Source: Pisolithus tinctorius
Taxonomy: Eukaryota; Basidiomycota; Agaricomycetes; Boletales; Pisolithaceae
Length of the DNA stretch: 35,689 nucleotides
Direction of reading: 5' to 3'
NCBI GenBank assembly: GCA_024663395.1
Contig: JANFAH010000183.1
Span: 1 to 35,689 of the forward strand
Below are positions 10,114 through 19,948 of the stretch, one piece after another. The first letter of the stretch is position 1. Every line of letters begins with the position of its first letter. A program made the position numbers and the translations under genes. The notes beneath the pieces were generated by a model. That model searched no databases, was not told the origin of the DNA, and was given only the letters and a program-made list of their open reading frames with translations.

Positions 10114-10695
10114 CGAAGTATACTCACGTGCTCACCTGTGTTCATTGCAGAGAAAGAGTCTTTCGTGCAGGTGAACTTCGGCTAGGCAAGATGCCATCGT
10201 GCCGATGACTCCAGAGCGGAGCCCAGTTGGGTAACACGGGTTCTTGATGGCGACACTGGCACCGAAGCTGGTTGGCGGTGCAAGCCTGTGCTCTACAGAT
10301 AAAAAACATGAGCTCTCGAGCTCAGTGAGTGCAAACGCGCTGCTTCGAACTTGTGACATGCTATGACTCTCCAAATTCTAGTGATCGTCGCTTCGCCTCC
10401 AACTTCGATGTGGACACTTTCGAGTCCCAACATGGGGTTGTGGTATGGTGGATAGATTGTAGACACGAGTGGTGCCAAAGAGGCGCTTGGCAGCTGAAGG
10501 GAGTTTGCTATCCATCAATACCTTTCTGCTGAAAATCATTGGCGGAGTTTGAGGACATGATAAGAGCCTCCTACCTAATAGTGCCAGCTTCGACTAGCGA
10601 CACCCGAGTGGCGTGAATTCGCTGATGAGTCATCATGTCTTCGCTCGAACACAAAGGCGTCAGTTTCGGAATCGTTCATCTGGGCGAAATCGCAT

Positions 10696-10715
10696 ATCGT
10701 TTTCAAGAAAACGAT
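10696..10715. repeat. 20-bp near-perfect palindrome
   Basis: ATCGTTTTC-AA-GAAAACGAT, a 9-bp stem with a 2-base centre, also present in the other arm near 22700. It could be a protein-binding dyad or chance. It is conserved between both arms simply because they are recent duplicates. Confidence 0.5.
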
Positions 10716-10893
10716 CAACCATAGGTCCAGGTCCAGGATCTTTCATATCGCTGCAGCAGCCCCGCTGACCATGGCTTTCATACTCGAGCAGGGCTTTCAT
10801 GTCATGCGTCGTCATCGTCTTCTTCCAGGCTCGTCTGCCCTGTGCGCTTTAGAGATTAGGCTTACATAATAGCGATGTTCCTCTGACAAGCCA

Positions 10894-11331
10894 ATGGCGA
10901 TTACTGTCGATTGGCCCAGCGGTTCTGGGGATGTCCGGGACGGAATGAAAGACAGTAGGTCCTCGCGAACCCATGCACTTTACTCCCGTTTTGGCTTCCA
11001 CGAACCGTCCATTTTCAGATCAATATGTGTGGCATTGAATCTCCCTGCCCGTCTTCTCATGATCGAAAGACATGAAGCTATCGGGTGGGGCATCGACTTT
11101 GTCCCGACGGTGACGACAGCGATATCTGACCAAACAAATGTTTTGGAACCAGGACTCATCACACCCGAATTTCAGGCCGTCGGTCGCTGGCTGGGATGCC
11201 ACAAGATTCCGAAGCCGCCCTTGTGCGGAAACCTTCGTTACACTCACAAGCTGATATATGGGGCCTTGATTCCAGTCAAGTTGGTTTGGTATACCTCGCC
11301 GCTTTCATACCAGCTCTGGTCTGTCAGTTAA
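10894..11331 (+). CDS. Open frame of 145 codons in the left arm, unknown
   Basis: Starts at an ATG (MAITVDWPSGSGDVRDG) and contains a coding-looking core: IFRSICVALNLPARLL, VPTVTTAISDQTNVLEPGLI and CHKIPKPPLCGNLRYT. The corresponding frame in the right arm (22081-22519, minus) has one extra base near 22409, which breaks it into two pieces. The opposite strand is also partly open, so the direction of coding is uncertain. No family recognised; a coincidental frame in duplicated DNA is possible. Confidence 0.3.
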   Translation: MAITVDWPSGSGDVRDGMKDSRSSRTHALYSRFGFHEPSIFRSICVALNLPARLLMIERHEAIGWGIDFVPTVTTAISDQTNVLEPGLITPEFQAVGRWLGCHKIPKPPLCGNLRYTHKLIYGALIPVKLVWYTSPLSYQLWSVS

Positions 11332-11757
11332 ATCTCATCTAGCTGCACACCTTCTGACTTCTTGTGGCGCCGCCCATCGCCGGTTGGCCTAGTTGACCGA
11401 GTAGGAACAGACTACATTACGGTATCGAGCTGGCCGCCGTGTCACGGAACATGTAGGCGTACGCAGCTTCTTTCTCAGCGGGTCCAGGCTACCCTCACAA
11501 TTCAGTTTTCCCAAGCTCTTGAACGTTCGACGCTAGAGGCTTTGGTTAAATACGACGACCAAGGGATTCGATACACTACATGCAACGAAATCCACAAAAA
11601 TCATGGCTGTCGCAGAGCGAATGTTATTTACTTTTCTTCTTCTTCATGCTTACTTCGTCGACGTATTATGAGACAAACACTATAAATATTTACTGTGAAC
11701 TGATAAGCACGAGAAAAAATCACCACGTTGTGGACTGCCCGGGGGGCGGGTGTATTA

Positions 11758-11960
11758 TCAACAGTGGTCAAGCACAACTTCTACCGCTGGGTAAGTATCG
11801 AACAACGCTACCGTATAACGGTTAAGTGACCCCACAAAACTCGCGTCAACTGTCAGAACAACTGAGCGCAGACATGGTAAAAGGGTACGGCAATCAAAAC
11901 CATGAGGTCCAGGTCCAGGAGAGTGGGTAGGATGCTGCAGAAGCGCATCTAATAGGCTAG
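11758..11960 (-). pseudogene. Truncated 3' end of F-box gene, duplicated copy
   Basis: The minus strand reads LLDALLQHPTHSPGPGPHG, then RTLLPCLRSVVLTVDASF and VALFDTYPAVEVVLDHC before a stop, in a single frame. It is the inverted duplicate of the end of the F-box gene at about 21450-21652. There the same peptide is split by an extra T near 21555 (GCGCTTCAG versus GCGCTCAG here). This copy lacks all upstream F-box sequence; the frame upstream of 11960 is unrelated to the other copy. It therefore records the undamaged reading of the C-terminus but cannot be functional alone. Confidence 0.8.
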
Positions 11961-12285
11961 TATGATGAGTCACGAGGATGTCTAGTCGTGCAACCAGAGT
12001 AATAGCAAGAGTTGATACCAAATTACAGATCGTACGATTTTTAATATGATGCGTGATGGACAGAATGGTAGATTTTGGGAACTATGAGACCGTTACTCCT
12101 GCAAATGATGGACTGGTGGAGGTAGATCAAGGAAGGAGCGAACTGCTGACCGCAGCCAATCCACCATCGCCACAGCTACATCACGAATAAAACTTCTCGC
12201 TGTAAGAAGGACGAGGCATCCCTCTGATGCCAACCATAACCCAAGCGACAGCACTATATATGCCACATTTCGTACCTAAATAGTG

Positions 12286-13952
12286 TTAGTGTTTGGGTTT
12301 GTGTGAATGGGAATCAACCATGCGTACAAAATTGATGATGCCCTCACAAATCTCTCCCCATGGGATATGCAGCCACATTAACTGTACGGCGGCAAAAGCG
12401 GCGGCGGCCCACAGTATGGTGAACACTACTGCTAACGCTACGCGCCCATAATCACTCAAATCCATAGAGAAACGTACGACCTCCAAAACAGTAAGTCGAG
12501 TGAACCCAAACACAACTTACAACGGTAAGAAAACATAACGAACCATCAACCGATGCCAGAATTCTTCAAGGAAATCGACATCCGAAGAAAAGGCTGTGAA
12601 GTCCAGATTAATTACATCCAACGTGAGTCAGGAAGGTACGAACCAATGTCTGCCTTCCAAATTTTAATATAGGTGCCCTGCCCTTTCAACGCAGATCCGA
12701 CTGCAATATAGTTCCATGCACCCTGTTGATAAGTCTGTAGGGATGTCGGCCACCACATCACAAACAAGAAATAGGATGTCTCATTATGCCTACCGCTACA
12801 GCTTGCATAATGTCACCTAAACCGGCGTGGTCAACACTTGAACCGAGTAATCTCACTCGAGCACTTACCACCATGCGGGAGAACCTGATACAAATCCTTC
12901 GAATCCATGTTCCATACACGGACATTTCCGGTGATCGCACCCGAGACCACAGCTCGCCCTCCATGCAGAAATGAAATTGACGAAGGGCATTGTACATCGC
13001 ACTCTGCCTCAAGGTCCCATTTCCAGATGGCCTTCTTGCTACCTAATTTGTAAAGACAAAGACCATCTTGCAGAGTGTTTACAACAAGGACATTCATGTC
13101 ATGGTGAATGGCGGAGCTCGCACTGTTGTGACATTGAGATATACAAATGTGCACGCCCCGTGCACCTGAAAAACTCACATTTGAGAAATTGAGGGGGGCT
13201 TGACGTGCCATGTAATGGTCTTGTCAACGATATTCCACGCCCTGAAAGCCTCGGCATGATCTGAAACGACTATCTCCGCACGGTACTTACACTATACCAT
13301 GGTTGAGGTAGGACACGATAAGCTTGTGGCCGCCACGAATAAAGTGAAGGGCACGCGGTCGGATACGTGAGTCATTCTCAGTGTATTTGGCCTCGACTTT
13401 AGGCGGCGGAGGTCACCTAGTTGCAGCAGTATATTCATCTGCAGATTTTAACTGGACTGAGAAGCGTAGGATTCTTGGTAGTCACCCACCTTGATTATCA
13501 CCAGCAGGTGATATTAACTTGGTTGCCGACACCTATTGCCCAGAGATTCGCTGCTTGCGTCAATGTCCATACAGAAAACAGGAGCTTTGACACCCAGACG
13601 GATAACCTTCTTTTCAAATCCACTCTGAGGAATTTATCACCATTGGTTGATTATGATGACTCCGAAAGAGGTTACTGTCACTTACGGGTCTGAAATCACT
13701 CATGGATAGCACCGAGCCATCTTCGCAGCCGCATATCAAGGTCTCTTCTCGAGTGGGATGCCAATGGAGGATATTGATGGCGCTATCGAATACAACGCGA
13801 AAGAGAAAAGAGCCTTTGTGCACGCTCCATATACAGACGGAGTGGTCTGAAGAACCACTCGCGAGATATTTCCCACAGGGAGAAAAGGCAACGGTGTTCA
13901 CGGAATCGCCATGTTCACCGACTAGGGTCTTGTGCTCGACATATGCTGGCAT
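12286..13952 (-). pseudogene. WD40-repeat protein with C-terminal membrane anchor, broken
   Basis: WD40 proteins form beta-propeller scaffolds. Exon 1 (13686-13952) starts MPAYVEHKTLVGEHGDSVN and has the canonical repeat VAFSPCGKYLASGSSDHSV-CIWS. Later exons contain KLIVSYLNHG, a split AWNIVDKTI, a repeat with LCLYKLGSKKAIWKWD, and GGRAVVSGAITGNVRVWNMD. Then come QQGAWNYIAVGSALKGQGTY and IKIWKADI, a charged linker, and a hydrophobic helix (VALAVVFTILWAAAAFAAV). Introns of about 49-63 bp with GT-AG ends were traced (for example donor at 13685). Exon 2 needs two frame corrections (an extra G near SESL; another at VNIT) and holds an in-frame TGA before PPPPKVEAK. It is therefore a pseudogene or contains assembly errors. 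The tail suggests an organelle- or ER-anchored propeller; this layout is known from multicopy basidiomycete WD40 proteins. Confidence 0.75.
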
Positions 13953-14428
13953 TGTAGTGGTTTTCCAAAGAACAAAGCCCACGGCAGGCCTGGGAGTTCC
14001 ATGACACGTCACGTGTTGATTTGCACATCCCTGCCATGTTTTTCCCAATCACGGGTGGATTTTTCGTACCCTACCGCGTTTTCACTACGAAAAGTTAAAT
14101 CACTAAAATTCAACCCGTAAATCACTTTTGCTGAGTGTCGGAACAGCTGAAGCACAGTGTCTGTCATGGAACTTCAGTGTCATATTGTGACGCTGAAGTG
14201 TCCATTTGGCTTACTAAAAAGTGTTAAGGTCATTGAAATAAAGGTCTCCTCGTCATTGAAAATGGTGTCTATTTCATTCAATATAAATGACAGCTTCAAG
14301 TGGAGTGACGTGCGCTAGAAATGGTGGTAATGCATGTGGAATAAATACCCTATGCGTGAGATGTGACTGAACTTGCGCCGCAGTAACGAGGTAGGAAATA
14401 GGAGGGAGCTTACCTGTAGTGTGCAGAT
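13953..14428. other. Probable upstream region of the WD40 gene
   Basis: Intergenic sequence between two minus-strand genes. It contains a CACGTCACGTG motif near 14003-14013 and A+T-rich stretches. No open frame of interest. The region would hold the WD40 promoter. Confidence 0.4.
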
Positions 14429-14925
14429 CTACCGCGGGAGGAGAGGTTTTTCAAGCGTGGTGAACCCCTCGTCGTCCAGCGTAAAATCCAGCTGTGGTGT
14501 CAAGCACAGGGTAGGCTTCCACAAGGGAATTCGTCTCGAGCTCTACTAGGGGTGTCAAGGGGAGCGGAAGAGGGTTGGTATGTGGCAGGGATGCGAACCT
14601 GTTGGCGGCTCCGGATGGTTATTGCGGGCAACGGGCGGGAGAGTCCAGTGGTGGATCTTCGGCCTGCGAAAGGTGTCAAGGAAGCAGACGGCACAGTATA
14701 GAAGGGCAGAGGTGGCGATAACGGAGGGGATTCAAATGGATTGTCTCGCAGAGGGCGACGGAACAAAGGACTTGCAGGGGCAGTCAAATTTATATGGTTC
14801 GGAGGCACAATGGGCCTAGCAGAGAATGAGGAGGAACGACTTGAGAGCTCCGAGGTTGACACCTACGTTGACAAGCGGGAGCGTTGGATATCGACAAGAG
14901 ACGCTGCTTGACCCGTGAATACCAT
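14429..14925 (-). pseudogene. Decayed Pro/Ser-rich protein gene, unknown
   Basis: From an ATG at 14925 the frame reads MVFTGQAASLVDIQRSRLST, meets TAG (14863-14865), and continues in the same frame with STSELSSRSSSFSARPIV and PLFRRPLRDNPFESPPLSPP. Near 14545 the sensible frame moves to LVELETNSLVEAYPVLDTTA, and near 14497 to LDFTLDDEGFTTLEKPLLPR, ending at TAG. The acidic C-terminal peptide and SP-rich body look like real coding sequence with one stop and two frame breaks. Alternatively the TAG may belong to an intron acceptor (CAACGTAG). Unknown family; probable low-complexity regulatory or membrane-tail protein. Confidence 0.4.
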
Positions 14926-16159
14926 TCAAGCGAGCGGGAGAATAACAACACGGAACACAAACTTTGGCAGAGGCCCGCTTTAAAGGCCTCAGGCGTTCCC
15001 CGATGAAGAAGTACGAGTATGAATGACAAGAGGAGGATAGACTGCAAACGAATCAGTGATTTCGATGATGCAAGCAGTCTGTTTAGAATACCCTGCCAGT
15101 AGTAGCACCAGCAGTTAGCGCAGCAAGTCTTCACCGGTCAATGTGACACGAGTTTGATGTCATACTTGGGGGTGAGGACTGACGAGAAATCATCACTATT
15201 AGCTTTGAAAAGTAGGCTTGTGCCAGTTCCAGACAGACGGCAAACACCAGATACGCGAGTAAAAAAATTCGTGATCAAAAGGGGAAGGAAGCACACACAA
15301 TGCCCGTTCCGAGGACAGGAAGTCGGACGACCCGAGGCAAGAGCGAGACCCAAAATTGAGGGGAAAAAAAATGATTCCAAAAGCGGGCAAGCCAGACTGA
15401 CTGCCAACAGGGAATTCACAGCACGTTTTCGTGTGTCGTTTTCGTGCAGTTTTCAGTTTTGTTTTCGTTGACCGAGTAATTAGGCCGAAAACAGCAGCTT
15501 GCTTTGATATCCCGCGTTTTGGCTTCGTTTTGGCGGTTTCCGAGGTTTGAATAAGTGTAAATAAACGGAAATGATGGCTGGCAGGCTGAGTCAGCAGTGG
15601 CGCCTGTGAAAACGTCCAAGTGCCATTTTCATATCGTTTTCGAGTAATAGTTGTAGTGTTCATCGCAGTCATCTTCATCATCGAGGGCTTCTAAGTGCCA
15701 GCGGGCATTTTCGTCGTCCATAGTTTATCGCTGACTTAGCATACGCGATATCTACTGGAAACTTAGTCTATGCACGTGACCTGACCTACTCCCATTCTCT
15801 ACGAAGTGCACCAGACGTTGGCAGAGCACGAGTGCGCGACTGAACCTGACATGTCTTTTGCCTCCGACATGAAACTCCGATGTGTGACTGCATGAACAAG
15901 GTAAGGAGCGCGTCGTGCCCTACAACGTAGGGAACGAGACTGGCATGTAAGAGCCTGACAAGCGACGATGAGTGTGAGGGAATTAAAGTTGTCCTGGGTT
16001 TGAATTTCGGATATTGCCTCGGAATACACCGACACTCAGGCCCGGCTGCTGTACCAGCAGATCGATACGCAGGTACTTCCAGGATCGTCTTACTTAGCCA
16101 TTATGGACCTGTGCTCATATGTTCCCAGTAAATTTTGTACAGAAAGTAAGCTAGGCGAA
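14926..16159. other. Intergenic with TTTTCG-rich segment
   Basis: No gene supported. From about 15420 to 15720 the motif TTTTCG/CGTTTT recurs at short, irregular spacing (for example 15425, 15439, 15464, 15646, 15706), giving a strand-biased GTTTTCG-rich patch. The 160-codon minus-strand frame across it (15199-15681) is probably a by-product of this composition. A minus-strand frame at 15799-16035 shows no family resemblance. Confidence 0.45.
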
Positions 16160-17540
16160 TTACATATCAGGCTTCATAATCGTCAGGGCTTCTTGCTTCC
16201 TCTTCGCCCTCCCCCTGTCAGTGACCATCGTCTTTCTGAGAACCCAGGACAGTTCTCCATTGTCCAACAACTTGAGGCGATAATCTGACAGTGTTGGATG
16301 GTGGGTATCCACCGCCGCTTTGATCCACCCCGTTTCAGACCTGATCCAGACCTGGAATGCGCGCTCGGTTTGATTGTGGTGAACATATAGGTCTGCAATT
16401 TTCCAAGGATGTTCGTAGGCCTCCGGAACGTCAGGAGGTGAGTCCAACGGTCCCTCTGAAAAGGACCTGTAGAAGGTTACATACTCCTTTTGTTTCCTGA
16501 TGGCCTTCTGCGTGCGCTTTAATGGCCAGTTCACGACTGCAGCAGTAGTGGCGGTGGCCGGAATTGGTATCTGGGAATAAGGGTGGTTCGGAAATAACTG
16601 AGGGGTTATTGGAATGGCTGAAGCTATATTGTCAGGCCTAGTTTGGGTTTTGCCAGGCGAAAACGATGAGGTTGCTGGCTTATGAAGGAAGATGGATGGA
16701 GCGACTGCAGGGCCGTGTGGCTGCTGAGCCGGATGGGTGGGAGTAGGCAAATGAGTGGCTGTTGGATTATAATAAGTGTCCCTCGCCGAAGGACAGACCC
16801 TAGAAAGCCTTCTCTCCCCCTCCGGCAACTGTATATGGTCGATGCCAGCAGGCGGAGCTGATGGTGAAACCAGATTTATTGGTTGGCTTGATCGGGAACT
16901 CGGGGGATGGATTTCGGCTCTCGAATTATCGAAGGCCATGGACTCGGAAGGCTTCTCTGAAGAAGTCACGGCAGGAGGGTCCTGGCTCAACGTGGTAGGG
17001 GCAACATGTTCGACAGCGACGACAGGAGTGGGGGTGTGGGCAGGATGGCACACACGTTTTGGTTTTGTTGAATGGGTTTTAGCAGGATCCAGCCTGCTGG
17101 ACTGACGTTGGAGACTAACTGGAAGTTGATTCTTGAGTTCTGCATCCATCGCACTGCAGTTGTGTGAACAAATCAGACCTGCGTCGGGAAGAAAGTCTCA
17201 CCGAATATTTGAATGTTTGTCAACTAGATACTTAGACGAATTAGATCGACCTAAGCGACGGTGGGTAACAGAAGTGATATAGCTGCGGTGACGAGGGTTA
17301 GTATGAGAAGACCCGAACACGAAACTTGCCACTTGCCTTGCTACGCTTGGGGGGTTGAGGTACAGTTTGGAACGCTGCCGACGAACGGGGAACAGTTGGC
17401 GAAAGATAGGGACGTCCTATCAAGATGTTAAGGATGAGTTACTAACGGGTAGCATCTAGCCTTACATCGCGCTCGAGAGTGACGCCAGGCCGAGGAGGAA
17501 TATCTACAAAGAATGTGACGGGCTTCTCTGGCACTATCAT
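16160..17540 (-). CDS. Multi-exon gene, uncharacterised protein of ~409-427 aa
   Basis: Function unknown, but the model is coherent. Exon 1 (17466-17540) reads MIVPEKPVTFFVDIPPRPGV and ends LERD. After a 49-bp intron, exon 2 (17202-17416) reads DVPIFRQLFPVRRQRSKL and ends KHSNIR. A 48-bp intron (17154-17201) leads in correct phase to the last exon (16160-17153), starting MDAELKNQLPVSLQRQ. Exon 2 may contain a further 54-bp GC-AG intron with a TACTAAC branch motif; both versions stay in frame. The middle is Pro/Thr/Ser-rich and probably disordered. The C-terminal ~110 residues look folded: EYVTFYRSFSEGPLDSPPDV, EHPWKIADLYVHHN, AFQVWIRSETGWIKAAVDTH and SDYRLKLLDNGELSWVL. No frame breaks, so it is one of the few intact genes inside the inverted pair. 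Confidence 0.65.
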
Positions 17541-18536
17541 ACCTTTACCAGAAAGGAGGCCACGAGGGTATTGAATAATCACAAGCAACGAACGGCGATA
17601 GGTAAGGGCGACTAACAAGGAGAGGCTCCCACTCGAGTTGGAGGCATGGACTTTTGAACCTGCCGTCGCCTAAACCTGGAGTGGCGAATGAGCATGATGG
17701 GGTCACACCATTGATATGGGAGGGATAAAGCATATTGACAGAAAGAAGACAGAAGGAAGAGCACTGCCCGTAGTGACCATTTTCTTTCACGATTCTTTCA
17801 CTGGGGATCCCTTCATAAGTACATTATTAGTGCCGCAATAACTTTACCCCGGGCCGGCGGGATAGCGACCAAACATCCCCGCTTCGCTCAAGTTAGTTTG
17901 TCGTAAACCTCGTCTCCGTCCATGAATCGGAGTGGTTCTGTGTATTGAAAAAATCAGCCGTAATTCGACGTTTTCGCGGATCTTGTACTGTTCACTGTGA
18001 TATTAAAGGCAATGTTCTGCCAGTCAGTGAACGTTCACACTAGTTACTGAATGTTTTGCAGTGCCCGAAGTCCATCTCACACGTAGATTATCTCAGGCTC
18101 ATGCACACGTGACTGGCCGACAAAAAGCACAGCCTCAGCAGTTGCTACGCAAAGAGAATGACTCAAGAAACCGCTGAAAGTTACGTTCAAGTCAACTTCA
18201 GTGAAGTTCGCTGACCAGCAGAACACTGATCTAAGGTGTCTCCTCGTCCTTACGTGTTCTGCCGGTTCACTGTGTGAGTAATCTCGCCAGCTGCTCCTTG
18301 CTGTGTTCTAGCTCAACAGGGGTGATAAAGAGCTTTTGTTGGACTTTGTATTAAGGATGTCGTTTGTCGTTATGACCTCCTTTGTTGGGTTGGTGCACTG
18401 AAAATTGTGGTCGTATTCCAGGTCAAATGAAGCTTCAGCAGTGCGATGACGATGCTTAAAAGCAGAATGCGACTCACATGCAACCTCCCCAGCTGCTCAC
18501 TCTTATATTCCGACTGTAAGAAGCCTTAACAGCTAC
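17541..18536. other. Intergenic region between divergent genes
   Basis: Lies between the minus-strand gene ending upstream at 17540 and the plus-strand RING gene at 18537, so it probably holds both promoters. A 12-bp perfect palindrome GTGAACGTTCAC lies at 18027-18038. A minus-strand frame at 17545-17790 has no recognisable features. Confidence 0.45.
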
Positions 18537-19227
18537 ATGAATAAAGCACGACCCCCCAACCCTGACAGGATGGACGATGATGAAGGCTTCGTTGTTATTT
18601 CTCACGATGCCCTTGAGCCTGCAGAACCTGGAACAAAGACGATTTCCATCGTCGGGCCGCTGGTTCGTCTCCCATTTTATTATGATTTACAACTCAGGTC
18701 CGCTTGCACATGCGAGATTCAGATGGATCACAACACGGCGTTGCGCAGGGAGCTTGCTACTACTAGAAACAATTTTTGGGAGGCTATCCAGAAGGTAATG
18801 GATGTATTCTGCCGATCGAGTATGAAGCCACTGATGGATTGTTTTAAGATATTTGCTACGGCTGAACGTGACTTGTCCTGTGCCATATGCCTTGGCCTGC
18901 TTTGCCAACCACTCACGTGAGTCATTATCGATCCGTGGACCAGTCGCACTAACGCAACGCTATAACCATAGGCTACCTGACTGCGGACACACCTACTGTT
19001 GTTCATGCCTGGAGAGTTTCTTCGCAAAGCAGGTAGAAAGACGTCCATTTTCACAGCGCACTTGTCCCACATGCCGCAACCATGTCACAAGTGCGCCCGT
19101 ACCAGCCTTTACTCTGCATGGACTGTTGGATGGGATGAGTGCTGTTGCTCGGGAAACGCGAGGGGTGCTTGCAGCAAGTCGAGTCCAATTGGTGCCTGTG
19201 TTGGATTCATTCATCGGTGATACTTGA
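18537..19227 (+). CDS. C3HC4 RING-finger protein, probable E3 ubiquitin ligase
   Basis: RING proteins recruit E2 enzymes to transfer ubiquitin. Exon 1 (18537-18916) and exon 2 (18972-19227) are joined by a 55-bp GT-AG intron that interrupts the RING; the product is 211 aa. Zinc ligands are complete: C115, C118, C131, H133, C136, C139, C158 and C161, with spacing C-x2-C-x12-C-x-H-x2-C-x2-C-x18-C-x2-C. The motifs CAICLG, LPDCGHTYCCSC and CPTC are visible. The N-terminal part has an acidic stretch (MDDDEGFVVI) and helix-like segments (ALRRELATTRNNFWEAI); after the RING comes a short Ala/Val-rich tail. A second in-frame ATG occurs at residue 12. No frame breaks. It is followed 0.7 kb later by the F-box gene, another ubiquitin-pathway type. 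Confidence 0.85.
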
Positions 19228-19948
19228 AGAGGATACGAAGGGATGCTTGCTGGGAACGCCTACTGTCAATCTTGTGTGTTGCAGATAGTATATGAATGAG
19301 TTGGTTATCTGTGAATATCTTACTCGATGGATATTGTATGGATGAAAACTAGATGTGAATGCACAATAGGACCACCCCCCGCAGAATACCTCCATACAAT
19401 TCTCTTCTCCTTGCGCCTTCACCGCTTCCTAGCGACCCGTTACCAACCTTGTCTGACCGCAAATTACCCGAACGGTCCTTAGAGCTAACCTCATAGCAGA
19501 AACATGAATTCCGACCGTCAAACGTCTGTGGGTTCGGGATGTGTAGTAGAGGGTCGAGCTTGAGAGGGAGCCAGCTGAGGTGTAATACGGCCGTGGAAGA
19601 TCTAGAGGCAACTGGTGCAGGTATCTGCGTAGGTTGCCTGTTGCTTTCGAATGCTCTCTGATCTCTTCGGTGTGGTCTCGCGATTGCACCTCAGCAAAGT
19701 CGCAAGCTAGGTTTATGCCGAGCCTGGACGGCATTCTCCGAGTTACCATAACCTTGGCCTCCGGTCTGGCAATGCGCGTGAATGCTAGCATAACAAAGAA
19801 TGGGTGAGTTCCCGTGATTTGTGGCAGGCGTCGGGATAATTCTCCGCCCTGCCACTCCTCCTTTGTTTTGAGGTGGTTAAAAGAGAGGAAACTACAGGAT
19901 ATTGACGCGTTGGTCTCTGGTAATTTACCAGTTACCAACTGCGTCAGT
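19228..19948. other. Intergenic between RING and F-box genes
   Basis: A minus-strand open frame of 169 codons (19429-19938) spans most of it but has no recognisable domain, a mixed composition and no supporting splice context. I leave it uncalled. The region would hold the F-box promoter. Confidence 0.4.

Larger units (their letters stand above)
9371..10325 (-). repeat. Copy A of gene-bearing repeat (solo copy)
   Basis: This is near identical to 29028-29992 in opposite orientation (copy B), and its first ~320 bp match 35336-35689 in the same orientation (copy C). The shared end at 10325 is an AT-rich stretch plus a GAGCTC-NN-GAGCTC palindrome (TAAAAAACATGAGCTCT.GAGCTCA), after which A and B diverge at once. 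At the other end A stops matching at 9371 inside exon 5 of the embedded gene, so A lacks about 290 bp present in B and C. The ends look like a true element terminus on the right and a truncation on the left. Confidence 0.85.
10516..11960 (+). repeat. Left arm of 1.45-kb inverted duplication
   Basis: This matches 21449-22899 in reverse complement at high identity over its whole length. Observed differences are mostly CG versus TG/CA (for example CGTCCGGG versus CATCTGGG) plus one-base indels. Inner boundary: CT.GCCTATTAGATGCGC (11960 here, 21449 there). Outer boundary: GGTATTGATG (10516 here, 22899 there). It carries the truncated 3' end of the F-box gene and a 145-codon frame. The copy at 21.4-22.9 kb is probably the source because there the F-box gene runs across the boundary. 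Confidence 0.9.

Noticed and set aside
15199..15681. 160-codon minus-strand open frame
   Set aside because: Spans the TTTTCG-rich patch, whose reverse complement yields long open frames rich in Lys/Thr by composition alone.
19429..19938. 169-codon minus-strand open frame
   Set aside because: No recognisable motif, no paralogue in the window, and located in the probable promoter region of the F-box gene.
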